Source of the DNA: Lineus longissimus
Lineage: Eukaryota > Nemertea > Pilidiophora > Heteronemertea > Lineidae
DNA length: 60,000 nt
Assembly (NCBI RefSeq): GCF_910592395.1
Contig: NC_088316.1
Span: 3,102,001-3,162,000 of the forward strand
Reading direction: 5' to 3'
How positions within the stretch are numbered: position 1 is the stretch's first letter; each line of letters starts with the position of its first letter. Position numbers and translations under genes: made by a program. The notes under the pieces are model-generated. The model searched no databases and was not told where the DNA came from. It saw only the letters and a list, made by a program, of their open reading frames with translations. Below are positions 15,365-26,586 of the stretch, one piece after another.

Positions 15365-15491
15365 CCACCAAGTACAAGTAGCTAAGTGCCTCATCTGCAG
15401 AGAAACATTGATTACACCAGTCTCGAGGACTGACATTTTTTTTCTTTGTAGATCCAGATATATGGTTGACTAACAACGCACCGCAGATCAG

Positions 15492-17637
15492 ATGAGTGAC
15501 GAGTTACCTCGTGTAAAGTTTGAACAATTCATTTCAGATATGAGTGTTTTCTTGGAGAGAGTTTCCTGCGTTCTCTTTTTAGGACTTCTGTTAGGATCGT
15601 ACCTGCCCCAGGGTACATCAACGAAGCATACACTGGATTTGGCCACATCTTTAAAAGGTAAGTACAACACGAGGCCGCCTACCGCCAGGAAATAATCACA
15701 AGGCAACGAGAGGCAATTAACGGGCACTACATGTATCAAGAAAAGCAACACTTAGGAAAAGCAAAGGTAATGTAAAAGTAAAAAAAGGCAATTTGCACGG
15801 AGATGTTCAATGCAGCTATCTTTCATTGGCGATTATAATGGCAAATTCCAAACATAATGGCAAATTCCAAATTGAAATTATGCGCATGCCTGGCGTTTCG
15901 TTTCCTCAACCCCGCAAGGTCTGGCCACGGGATGAGGCAAAGAATAGACAATCTCTGCTAAAAATATTCACCCTTTGGCAAGAGAATGGCACCGATGAGG
16001 CAACCGGGAAGCACACATTGTATTGCTCAATATTTCATTATGGTTGTTGCGATCGACCAATAGGCTGCAATTTGATACGGATTCGAAGGAGGCCCTTACA
16101 GTGTTAATTGGATAAAGGTGATTAAGGTAGAATGCGTTTGATTTCCCTAGTTCTCTAAGGATCTATTGGATTGTTCATTTGGCAGATACGTGTATAAGAA
16201 ATTGGCCTAACCTCGCCCTGAAGAAACCATCACGGATCTCCTCACTGTGGACGAGTGAACACGTAGCGGGCCTGGCGAACGATGGCAATACGAATGGGAA
16301 ATTCCAATTCTGCGCCTGCACAGCCGAAAATCAGTACACGGACAGCTGGTGGACTGTCGATCTTGGCGCCACCTACTGGGTGGTGGCGATAGAACTTTGG
16401 AACAGAGCAGATTGCTGTAACTATTATATAATTGGCCATTAGTAAATCTAATATAGTTTATATATATATACATGTAAAACTAACATAAATAGTACATTGG
16501 AAACTGATTAAGCGGCGATATAGTACACATTGTGACAACATTTTGGATATACTTAGTTGAAGCATCTCACATGCACTCGCAATTTCGAATCAATTCTTGA
16601 AGAGAGTAGCTCCTCTAATGTTAGTGTGGCATCTCACATTCAAATGGGGCCAAATGTTTGGCCATGTTGTGTGAAAATCGACATGCCTACTTCAGTAAGA
16701 TCATTGAAAGTTTCTAAATTCAGGTGATTTTTAAATAAGGTGAGACAAATATGAATGTTTTTTTTTGCATTAGTTTAGAAACACAAGGTGTTGAAAATAG
16801 TCCTTTAACAAACCCCCCCCCCCCCCCCCACCCCACCCCTCTCAAAAGAACATGACGTTCTCCCTTCGAGTGTATGGTCTTATGATGTACATCATGTATA
16901 TTCATGTACATAATAGGCTCAAAATGTCTTTCAGCAAACCGATTGGCACAGTTCGATGTCATAGTGACCGATGTAGCGCCTCCCCCTGCGGTCATTAATG
17001 ATGTCACTCTCTGCTATCACCACGGTAGCACAACAATCCCTGGGAATATTGGGTTCTTCAGGAAATGCAGAAAACTCATCGCTGGGAGGCATTTGACCAT
17101 CAGCAAGAAGGTCCCGTTGACGCAACACCTTACGCTGTGTGAGGTTCGAGTGTTCGGGCTTGTAACACAAAGCCAAGCTGGTAAGTAGTGCTGCGATTTA
17201 ATAGAGACTGAAAATGTGCACAACGACACATCCAACCTCCCTGCACACAACCTCCTTGCGCATGAGCGGAACTATTTATCTACGTCGTTCCGCTGCTTTG
17301 AAGAATGCAACACATCATCAAGTTTTATGATTGGCTAACAATTGGGGAAAGTGGCGAATGCCAGGGTCATTTCATATCGGTGACGACTATTCATTGATGA
17401 TGACATGCAACATTATCTCCCATACAATTTCCAGTCGATGGCAACAAGTTGACTAAGGAAACCAATGTCCAGAGACTACTCGGGTGCTCAGTTCGGTGCT
17501 TGGAGATCGCTTCGCCATGTATAGAGTACGATTACAACGAGGCGACAGGACTTTGTCGATTTGAAGCGCCAATGGACGGGCAGGTTTCTTGTTCTGAGTT
17601 AGAGTCTGAGGAATACCATTGGAATCCGAAACCTTAG
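15492..17637 (+). CDS. Secreted F-type lectin (fucolectin-like) with PAN/apple-like C-terminus, four exons
   Basis: Exons 15492-15657, 16186-16416, 16935-17180 and 17435-17637, 281 residues, all introns phase 1 with GT-AG ends (for example AAAAG|GTAAGT and CTG|GTAAGT). Exon 1 encodes a signal peptide, probably from the second Met at 15540 (MSVFLERVSCVLFLGLLLGS). Exons 2-3 form the F5/8C-fold lectin domain: NLALKKPSRISS, DGNT, DSWWTVDLGATY, WNRADC, FDVIVTD, GRHLTI and LTLCEVRVFG. Exon 4 has a PAN-like pattern (CSVRCLEIASPCIEYDY...C). It should bind glycans in immunity or recognition. The canonical fucose motif HX26RXDX4R/K is degraded: Ala replaces His, and the paired Cys after RAD is reduced to one in this splice model. 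The end of exon 2 is the least certain junction. Confidence 0.8.
16812..16830 (+). repeat. Poly-C tract in lectin intron 2
   Basis: An almost pure C run of about 19 bases in the intron before exon 3. Low-complexity sequence. Confidence 0.8.
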
Positions 17638-17668
17638 GCAGTCGATCAGTGAATATCTAAGATTCTTT

Positions 17669-17838
17669 CCGGTGTGACAGCGGATATAGTCCCCCTGGAG
17701 TCATAGTCCGGTAGCATTGTATTTGACCAATTAAGCAGCATGATCTATTGTACCGCTAACCCTAACCAAAACATTTAGCAATGCGGACTATTGTTACACG
17801 GACTATCAGCCCTAGGACTACTATCCCCGTCACACCGG
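17669..17838. mobile_element. Small inverted-repeat element, CCGGTGTGAC termini
   Basis: The left end CCGGTGTGACAGCGGATA and right end, reverse-complemented CCGGTGTGACGGGGATAG, form imperfect TIRs of about 25 bp around a 170-bp unit with no coding potential. The termini share CCGGTGT with elements at 20054, 24515 and 57858. Confidence 0.6.
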
Positions 17839-18119
17839 CACTACACCATCATTATCTCCGAGCAATGCTCTACTATGATTGGTGCCGAAGCATTATTTGG
17901 ATTTTTCGATTGGTCAATACAATATGACGTCATAAAAGTACTGTGACTGTTGTGAATGTTTGGTATAAGTTTGGGGAAAGAGTCTGATTAAAGTAGACGT
18001 TGTCATTCGACTTGACTTTAACCCCGGTGAACCTTTCTGAACCAGTAGTTTTCAGACGAGGTGCACAGTCAGCGCTCCAAACTTAGGATTTCTGACCATC
18101 CTTGATCATTTACTACCGA

Positions 18120-18260
18120 GTACGTGGTTATGGCAAGTTGGAAATAAAACCTGCCTAAGGTCTCCGACGCCGATTGTGGGAATCGAACCAGGGACCACTC
18201 GACCGCTCCTCCAGAGTCTGAGCCACTAGTCCAAAGCCGCGATATCACGAATAGATTAGA
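18120..18260 (-). mobile_element. tRNA-derived SINE fragment
   Basis: On the minus strand an A-box-like TGGCTCAGACTCTGG (18225-18211) and a B box GGTTCGATTCCC (18189-18178) are spaced as in tRNA-derived pol III promoters. There is no cloverleaf good enough for a functional tRNA. The SINE body length is not defined. Confidence 0.5.
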
Positions 18261-19099
18261 AGCATTTTCGCCGGGATAGAAAAACTCTAGATGCCACTGG
18301 TATCTTACCTCCATGTTTTGAGTGTAGCCAGACTACCTGCAGAGGACCAATTGCAAAGTGTTGATTATCTTTAGACTAACAAACGTCGTTGATAATAAAG
18401 AATAAATGCTTTTGTGAACCAATACGGTACATTTTACCATCTTCTAATTGTTTCACTATTGACAATCGAATGTAATTACCGCAGTCAAAGACAATATGTA
18501 TATTTGTTTTTATATTTCAATCTTTATTGCCTGCTGAAGACAACAATTAACAATGCCTGAAATGTCAATTTCTCTTGCACATTTTACTGAGAAGGCGATC
18601 TCATGAATGAACCATTTGAAGCTTCTTTTACTTACAGTCCTGTCTTGGTGCAGGATTTATATTAACCAGGACCTAGTATTAAGCGTGCGTATGTCGCCCC
18701 CATGGTACAACGCTACAACCGTGAGTTGTCGGGTAAGATTCACCCCCCTGAGTAGAATATGTAAATTGCCCCGGTCTTTAAATCACGTGTGTCTGTAATG
18801 ACCAACGATATTGGAAATACCGTAGTTTTATATCCAACCAAGGAAATTGAATAGTACCTCAGTGATCCAACATGCGGCGAGATCCTTCTGCAATGTTCCC
18901 CTGTCAGGTGAGATCTTCCCTTGGGGTCAAAATAGTCGCCCCGTAGTTAATCACCTTATGTTCGGAATAAACGCATTCAACACGGCCAAGGTTCTGCTGA
19001 TCTGTCACGCATCAAATCTATGTTCTATCTCGGTCCCAGGGATAAAGATGTGATGAGGATGAGGAGCGAGGAATCAATGTTTGCCCTCCAATTAAATCT

Positions 19100-19222
19100 G
19101 ATTATAGGCTTGTTATTCAGTTACCTTTTAGGAAAGAGAGCTTTGGTGGGCAAGACGGTATGCTATCATTGAGTTAGATCTGCATTATTTATGGCCCGAT
19201 TGCGAGTCACGCGATCATAGTA
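19100..19222 (+). repeat. 123-bp dispersed repeat, copy 2
   Basis: Direct copy of 15242-15364 with a handful of substitutions. Confidence 0.85.
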
Positions 19223-20053
19223 TCAGGAATCGTCCGAATACTGTAGGGCCAGTTGCATTCCCCTCCTCACAAACATCACTGACGGTCACTCACCTGTATT
19301 AAACCAATCAGTTTGAGATCAATGCGTGGACTCACCATACTAGTTGAATGGTACGGTTTTAAAGGGAAAACGGCTTAAAATATTATTACAGGTACGTGGC
19401 GTGACCCTCAGCTCGCAAAAAATGATCAGTAAAAATAATTAGTCTAGTAGTACATATTACACCACCAACTGTGAAATTATTCAAAATAGTAGTAGCGAAA
19501 GTAACTATTGGTTAGTGCCCTAGGTAAAAAAAGTAGTAAGAGTATTGAATAATTTTAAGTTAAGAATAACTAATTTCGATATTCAAAACGACAAATGTCA
19601 CAGTCGGCGATATAGGCACTACCAGAGCAGTTGTTTCAACTAATTGATTTTTAAATTGTGTAAAATCTAAGTGGCAAAACCTTTTGCGGAATGAAAACTA
19701 AATGCTCATTTGAGGCACTTAACTCTCGGAGCCAAGGCAACGAAACTGCTCTTACCGGTCAATGAATTTAAAGGTCATATATCTAGGTTTTTTGCCATTT
19801 TCTGCTGTAAGACGACCGTCCAACATAATATTAGCAAATGAGTTGCTGAACTCGAATAAATAGATGTTCTTTTATTTAATCTTCTGCGATCGTTCTTATA
19901 AAAGACTCTTTAATGGTGGTAAATGCCCGTTATGTATGTTTTAGCAAGAAAATGGCAGTGGATGTTTTGCAACGAACCCAATGCTGTAAAAAGAACAGAA
20001 AAAAGGTTGAAGGGAAATATGTCACAAATCAATGCAACGAAGTGACAAGCTAG

Positions 20054-20226
20054 TGCCGGTGTAAAAGTAAAAAGTGTCCCCCCTAGAAAAAGTGTCCGGG
20101 CCTATTGTATTCTGACAGATTATGGCATATGGTTCTATAGAGGCAATGACCGTCAATAGCTCAGCGCATAACAGAATCCTTTCCCGGACATTTTATCCTA
20201 GGACATTTTAAACTTCTACACCGGCA
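20054..20226. mobile_element. Inverted-repeat MITE, TGCCGGTGTA family, copy 1
   Basis: Ends TGCCGGTGTAAAAGT and, inverted, TGCCGGTGTAGAAGT. The interior (ggttctatagaggcaatgac) is shared with 24515-24694, so the two are copies of one nonautonomous family. No ORF. Confidence 0.7.
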
Positions 20227-20246
20227 ACGAGATTTAAAATTAATTG

Positions 20247-20367
20247 GTGAGTTTTCGCAAATCCCCCGAAACGTCTGTCCCAGCTGCAATGTATGACAAT
20301 GTGATCAGGAGTTTGAACAATTGGGTAGGCGTTCGCGTTGGCATGTCGGGCTTTGCGAAAACTCCCT
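20247..20367. mobile_element. MITE, GAGTTTTCGCAAA family, copy 1
   Basis: Terminal GAGTTTTCGCAAATCCC is mirrored by GGGCTTTGCGAAAACTCCC at the right end. Related copies lie at 31503-31685 and 56625-56751. Non-coding. Confidence 0.6.
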
Positions 20368-20633
20368 ACTAAGGTGGACGCACACGAATGTTACGTGCTA
20401 TAGATAACAAGCGAGAGAATTCTCCTCTTCGAGTCAAAAACTTGGAATTCCTTGTCACATACATGCAGTGTGGGTAATACGTGTCCTGATCGTGATCTGT
20501 CAAAGATGTCCGAAGGCAGGATTTAAATACGTGTAGGATTCACTTTGTCATTAGTCATAGCTCACGAGTTGTCACGAGCAAGTTTTTTAACTAACGTGAC
20601 ATGACATCGCCTGAAATATAACATTTACATATA

Positions 20634-20814
20634 CAGTGGAACCTCCCTTAGCGGACACCTCTCTATTAAGGACAATCTCTCTATCAAGGACACTAGTTTT
20701 GGTCCAAAATTGGTTGTTTCTATTCAATTAGACCTCTCTAATCCGGACACCTCTCTATAAAGGACATTCCCACTTGTCAGTCCCGAGGGTGTCCTTAATA
20801 GAGAGGTTCTACTG
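20634..20814. mobile_element. MITE with CAGTGGAACCTC termini (Tc1/mariner, Tigger-like)
   Basis: The left end CAGTGGAACCTCCCTTAG and the inverted right end CAGTAGAACCTCTCTATTA enclose about 180 bp with internal tccggacacctctctat copies. A TA precedes the left end. This terminus type is known from pogo/Tigger-like mariner elements. Degenerate pieces lie near 28450 and 40987. Confidence 0.6.
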
Positions 20815-21648
20815 TGATTGCATTGTCTATGACATTTCAAGCGAAATAGGATCGCCTCAGAATCGTGATCAGATTATTTGTTCAGGCAGATTTCTATGAC
20901 ATTCGCAAATCAGAAAATATGACGGTTACCATGATAATCAAATTATTAGAAGTACATTTTTAGAAGTGAATGGCCTTTCAGGAAGAAGATATCCACGTCT
21001 TATACATAACGTGACCGCGTTTGAGAAGCCACAGGATGTAACTAGCCGGTATATACATGAGGCACATTATACATGTAGTACATTTTTGTTCTCTTAGATA
21101 ATTGATAAGAAACTCGTCGGCGAAGCCATGTTTCCATCAGGTTTTGTGAAATAGAGAGGAGTTTGTAACCCCAAAAGTAATAGAAGATACTCCGCGCAAT
21201 GGTCGTCTTTGAAATAAACGATTCAGATTTTTAAACAGTCATCTTGATTTACATGTAAACGTGTACATGTAAATTAAAGAAATGGAATGATTTAAAGGTG
21301 GACTATAGGCAGGAGCAGAGGGGATAGTTTGGCAATCTTCAGGTGACTAATATACAGAGTAAGGGCCCTGGGTCATGTCAGATTCAGCACTAAATATATT
21401 CCTCGTACAAGCATGAATCATTTCGGCGTACTGTGAGATGTGAGAAACCCCTAATGGCGACTTCGTGTAACTTTATCTTGTCTGCCCAGCTGCTGCCTAT
21501 ATTGTCCCTTTAAGTATCTGTGTCTCGTGGGTTTCCGGGCAAAAACAACAACTCGTGATAGTTGCAGTTACAAATACATGTACAGACTCGTGCAGTTTTC
21601 GTATTGTAATATCATGGCCCCTGTCCATCGTTGCAATTGCTATATATA
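20815..21648. other. Intergenic, no feature seen
   Basis: AT-rich sequence with only random short ORFs. Confidence 0.45.
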
Positions 21649-22211
21649 CAGGGTGGTCCAGAAAAAACGCAACCTTTACTTCGTCTACCAGGGGATAAAA
21701 CCATAAAATGTCAGTGGCTGGGGAATCGTTCTCGGAGAGGAATGATACCAAGATCGCCCGATTTGGTTCAGTAGTTTTTGTTTTAGAGCCTATTTTGTGA
21801 AGCACAGACAGGCTTCATTCGCGCATAGGAAATATCGAACTGCACCGGTAAATTCAACTTAGTAAGTAGGTGGGTTAAATGTAAGGTATAATACTGGTAT
21901 AAGATAATGTCGATAAGGCCCCTAGTGACCATTTTCAACTGAGTAAAGGTCGTGTTAGCATTGCCAGGCCGCAGCACACCACCCAGATGTTTGTAACCTA
22001 CAACAGAAGAGTTCGGTTTCCCTGCATTGAATCTGGCCAAGGGATTCCAACCTTGCTTCACAAAAACGTCTCTACAACAAAAACTACTGAGCGGAGTCGG
22101 TCGATCTTGGTATCATTCTTCTTCTGGAAATATTCCACATTCACTGGTATCAATGGTTTTAACCCCCTGGTCGTAAAAGTATCTGGTTGCGTTTTTTTCT
22201 GGTCCACCCTG
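21649..22211. mobile_element. Nonautonomous Tc1/mariner-like element (563 bp) with long TIRs
   Basis: The ends CAGGGTGGTCCAGAAAAAA and, inverted, CAGGGTGGACCAGAAAAAA are each next to TA, as in mariner target sites. Similarity between the arms continues imperfectly for about 150 bp (AATGATACCAAGATCG, CAGTAGTTTTTGTT). No transposase is encoded; the ORFs here are fragments. Confidence 0.75.
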
Positions 22212-23112
22212 TACATATATATATATACATGTTACCAAGTATAGATCTCATCTACATGTATACTTTATGATACCTGCGGAAGAGTTGCCAGTCCTGGAAA
22301 ATTTACATAGCCAGCTACTCATTATTTAGTCACGACTTTTCTTTGAGAGCATGTTTTGTCAACAGACATCAAGCGCAATTCGAACAAATACTTGGGTTTC
22401 GCACGCCTTACGACCACTGCAGTAAGCCAGTGTATGTATAGATCTGGCTGGACATTAGAAGTGAGAAACTAGAGTATATAACCCGTCACCCATGTCGTTC
22501 TGAGCTTTGCAGGCTGAGACGGACTGTTTCATTTCTCTGTTGTCTGCCTTTGTCAAATATGAACACATCAATTTCTTCCATTATCTCCTGGTGTCATTTC
22601 GGCTCATCTTCTGTGCGACAAGCGCCTGGTTGTGCTGTGACGGGTGACATATATTGATAGCGAATTACACAGTCATGTCAGTCCCCAAGTCCGTTTCTGC
22701 GGGGTGCAAACACTACATGTATACGCCCAATCTATAATTGGCGCCTCTTGGGAACGGAGACGAAATCAATAAAGGACGCGTTGCCCTCCTGGTGTGCGAT
22801 AAAATATTGGCATCTGCTCATTGATGTTTAAAAATGAGGAACTGGGAACGCTGCTTTGCCATTATTATCTTGCGAAGGCCCATACGAGTACGATGTACGA
22901 GGCTCTTTCAAATTGAAAAAATGGTGAAAACTGAAAGGAAAACACGAAATTTAGTACATGTATATGCAAAATTCGAAGAATGCGAAATGCTAAATCTAAT
23001 CAGAGCACCTCGGGTATACATTTGGAATGATCTTGCATTTGGCATTTGGCATGGCATCTCACATTTTGTACTTGGTGTGAGCCATTTATATGCTTGCTAT
23101 TATAGGAAGTGA
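22212..23112. other. Intergenic
   Basis: TA-rich microsatellite at the left edge. A weak inverted pair, ACCCGTCAC near 22480 and GTGACGGGT near 22640, could be a decayed small element. No gene is supported. Confidence 0.4.
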
Positions 23113-23592
23113 CTATTTGGCAAGCCCGGCTCACCAAACAGCGCCTTTTTTCTGCCCAAGATGGAGAGCCGAACTCATGCATATTCAACCATCCAGGAGC
23201 TCATTATCATTCGTGGCAACACGGTCAGCAACACTGGAGTTACAGTGAAACGCCTTTAGAAATGCACACTAATGCATTTAACATGCTTATCAGTTAAATC
23301 ACGTTTATGACTTTTTTTGTAAATCCATACAGTCATGTACATGTACATGCTTCTTCATGGATTATTGACCAAAACCTGAGTTTAGTAACAGAAATTGAAT
23401 CGAGAGCGGGAAGTCGGCCATTGCTAAATATGCGCATATAAATTCGAACATGACGTCACTGCTCTCTGATTGGCCAACATGTTGTAACCTCTCCGGCTCG
23501 CCAAAGAGGGTAGTATTTTTGCCCTGTTTGGCAAGCGGCTCTCCAAACAGGACAAAAAAAGATGCCTGTTCGGCGAGCGGCTTGCCAAATAG
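23113..23592. mobile_element. Nonautonomous DNA transposon, ATTTGGCAAGCC family, copy 1
   Basis: The left end CTATTTGGCAAGCCCGGCTC and inverted right end CTATTTGGCAAGCCGCTCGC form TIRs. The interior is nearly identical to 30864-31387. ORFs over it, such as one opening MTIWQARLTKQ, are repeated with the element and carry no known domain. Confidence 0.75.
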
Positions 23593-24514
23593 ACCCGGCC
23601 GCTATTATATTATCATACTTGATCATACATAACAGGCCTATTCAAGTACAATTTCTCTGATTCTGCCATCGCCATTTTTGTCTTGACCTTACTCATGTCA
23701 TCACCATATGCCGCAGTCTTCTGAAGGCGTCACCCAGAGGGGACATATCAGTCTTGTCATTACCGCAAGATTAGTCCTGACTGCCAATACTCAAAGTGAA
23801 CTATAAATCCCCGGGAAGGAGCCGTCGCCGGAGGCATATTTGTTAATAAACCGAGTATGTTATATATGTTCGACTTGATAAACAGGAAGGTTATATTATT
23901 CGCTCTTTTGGCGGTGAACGAAGCGCACTGAGGGTATATGACTCGACAGACGTTGATGCGTGTGCTCTCACCATACATGAGGTTGTACTGCTAAAAAATG
24001 CTCAGGGATGTTGAACACTGTTAATGATATTGCTTGCGTAGTCGTGTCTTTTTGGTTACAGCTGTGCATCTGTAGACTTTGTAGGTGAATCCAAACAGAA
24101 CACTGTACCAAAGCGTCTTCTTTCCTGTGGGGAAATTCAAGGTCGGAAGGAGGTATAAATATTCACTTTGGGCCAAATACGACATAGCATCACCAAGATC
24201 ATGGGACATTTGCAAGTAATTCTTTAAAGCTTTTGAAGGGGGGTATGCTAAATAGCAATAATACCTTACCGGTTATATTACCATTCGCTATTTACAAGTA
24301 GTTCAAAAGCAATAATGAAAAATGCTGCTGTGGAACCAGGGCACTTCAAAATGAGGTATCACGTTGGGAAATAGTATCGATTTACCTCTTGACGAGAATA
24401 TTAGAACGACACAATCAGCTGACACGCGGACACCAGAGTACACTATTGACAACGTATTTTATTGAAGGGGTGTGAACTTTGTACAGTACTCAAATAAGCT
24501 ATGCCGCGTTGCCA
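23593..24514. other. Intergenic, no feature seen
   Basis: Short ORFs only, with no splice or domain support. Confidence 0.4.
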
Positions 24515-24694
24515 TGCACCGGTGTAGTATAGAAAATGTCACCGTGGAGAAAGTGTCCAGCCCTATTGCATTCTGACGGATTATGGTATGGTTCTATAGA
24601 GGCAATGACAGTCAATAGCTTAGAGGTTAAAGCGCATGATAGAATCCTTTGTTCCCCGGACATCTCATTTTGGGACATTTCAAACATCTGCAAC
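24515..24694. mobile_element. Inverted-repeat MITE, TGCCGGTGTA family, copy 2
   Basis: Shares the interior ctgacggattatgg...ggttctatagaggcaatgac with copy 1 at 20054 and has the ends ACCGGTGTAGTA. Diverged by substitutions and small indels. Confidence 0.6.
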
Positions 24695-26586
24695 AGAATC
24701 AAAATGAAAGAGTGTTGCCTACTTCTATAGTGTTGTCTACTTCTATTCTATTGTGTTCTCTCGATACACACGTAATCCGGCGCTAAACTGATACATGAAC
24801 ATTTGAGCCCCGCGCAAACGAGCGATTAAAATCGCAGCGACCTGGGATTATAATCGATACTACATGTATGTGCGACATATATTTCGTCTGCGGTTAAAAC
24901 CGGTAACTACCGAGTTTGATAGCGATCGGAAGTCGTTGCAATCACCTCAGTGCGATGACAACCCCGCGCAACGATTTCGTTACATGCGATCATGCAATCG
25001 CAGGTCGCAGCTACATGTATTTACAAAAATGTATACATGATGTAAATAGCTCGTTAGCGGAGCGCCGCGCTTGCTCTTAATGAAGTAATTTTGTCTGCCA
25101 CTTGTCATTTTGTCTCAAGATAACTTTTTGCGGTTAGCCGATGTCTTATGAATATAATCGATATCCTAAAAACTCCCATGAGTGAGATCGATGGCGTTTA
25201 TGTTGACATAAAATCCATTAGATCTAACAACCACGGTAAGGATCTGGCCTCAAGGCAATGGAAAATTAGCAAGACGTCTCAATGAGAGAATTGTCAATCA
25301 ATTGAAGGATCTCTTAACTTACATTAAAATGCCACTTACATCAGATATGAAGTATCAGAGGTTTCTTTCAATTTAAAAATCGATAACCGGAGATTTAAGG
25401 AGGTATATTTAGAAATGAAGATATCTTCCGCTTTTAGTCACGAACGCAAGTTTGGGAAGGTAATCGACAATGCTTTAGGCAAGTTGAATATAAAAACGTG
25501 TTTCCCGACCGGCAAACCTATTATCAAAATCGGGGCGGGAGTGGGGAACGTCTTATTTTTTTATTGATATTCGTATTTTTATTTTATTGATATTGATATT
25601 CGCAGGTAAAAATATCTGTATCACCTACAAGAAGCATTCTGAACTATCAGAGGTACTTCGTCCGTAACTGGTCCGGTGCGGCGTAGTGCAGCCCAAAGCA
25701 TGAGAGATGGACTCACTCCCATGAACGACGAAATCCCCTAAAATCGTGTTTCATCCCCTGAACCCGAACTTTACCAACTCAAATTACAAATGCATTAGAC
25801 ATCTTAAGCCAATTTAATTCAGTGGAATTCAGTTTGAAAAATCAAATTACTTCGTCGAATTCACGTAGTTGACCTTCTCTTTGGTATTGTAGTCAAAGTC
25901 GATCGATAGAGATGAATTACCATTTTGATTAAGTAGGCTATAGATGTAGACGCATGCTGATTTTGCGGCTTCCTCGAATTCATGAAACGGAACGGAATGA
26001 ACGGAATATGATGAAAATTATGTCTCAAACCGTCGCAAAGATCTTTACCAGTTCAAGGAGGGAATACGTGTAGCACGAAGTCATGAAATAGTTTCTTTGG
26101 TGAGGGCGTCAGAGATACACAACCCATGATAAATGCATGCCAGAGCAGCTCTCAAGCAATATTGTAAGGGGAAATAAATTAATGATTTTACCTGACAAAT
26201 AGTTTCCAATATTTTATGTCTGGACGTGAAATATTTACTTATTATCATAAGGGTCTGTCAGGCATTATCTCCAGCTACTAACTCCCTCAAATTGAAAAAC
26301 ATTTAGCGATGATAAAGCATGTTTTCTGTCACGTTTCGTTATATTCCATCAATTCGATGAAGCCAAATTTTGCCAGTGCTGCCGCCAGAGTGGCGCCGTC
26401 AAGACCTCTGCTCGAAATTAAAGCCATTCTCTGTCACATCGACCTGTACTTCTATCGTCATGAAAGTCGTAGAAAATAACAAATATCACATTTAGCACTG
26501 GGCACTTCTCTGTGTTTGCGAGTCATCTTTTATCAAACACTTTCCGTCTTGTCATTGGTCTCAAATCCCGTGTCGTCAACACAATC
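24695..26586. other. Intergenic between MITE and rolling-stone-like gene
   Basis: No gene or clear repeat is recognised in about 1.9 kb. Possible 3' regulatory sequence of the minus-strand gene cannot be told apart. Confidence 0.4.

Larger units (their letters stand above)
14897..15491. other. Polinton right margin and junction to host DNA
   Basis: No gene is seen. It includes a 130-bp inverted-repeat element (15038-15167) and the first copy of a 123-bp host repeat (15242-15364). The Polinton end should lie here but its TIR and 6-bp target duplication cannot be picked out without the left end. Confidence 0.5.
17638..20053. other. Intergenic stretch after the lectin gene
   Basis: No convincing gene. 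It contains an inverted-repeat element (17669-17838), a tRNA-like SINE fragment (about 18120-18260, minus) and repeat copy 2 (19100-19222). The remainder shows only short ORFs without splice or family support. Confidence 0.5.

Noticed and set aside
15793-16107. 104-codon ORF as an exon of the lectin gene
   Set aside because: It lies in intron 1, and exon 1 joins exon 2 in phase without it.
16811-16840. Poly-C and other homopolymer runs (also 39940, 40858, 54640) as functional signals
   Set aside because: Simple low-complexity runs common in such genomes; nothing ties them to a function.
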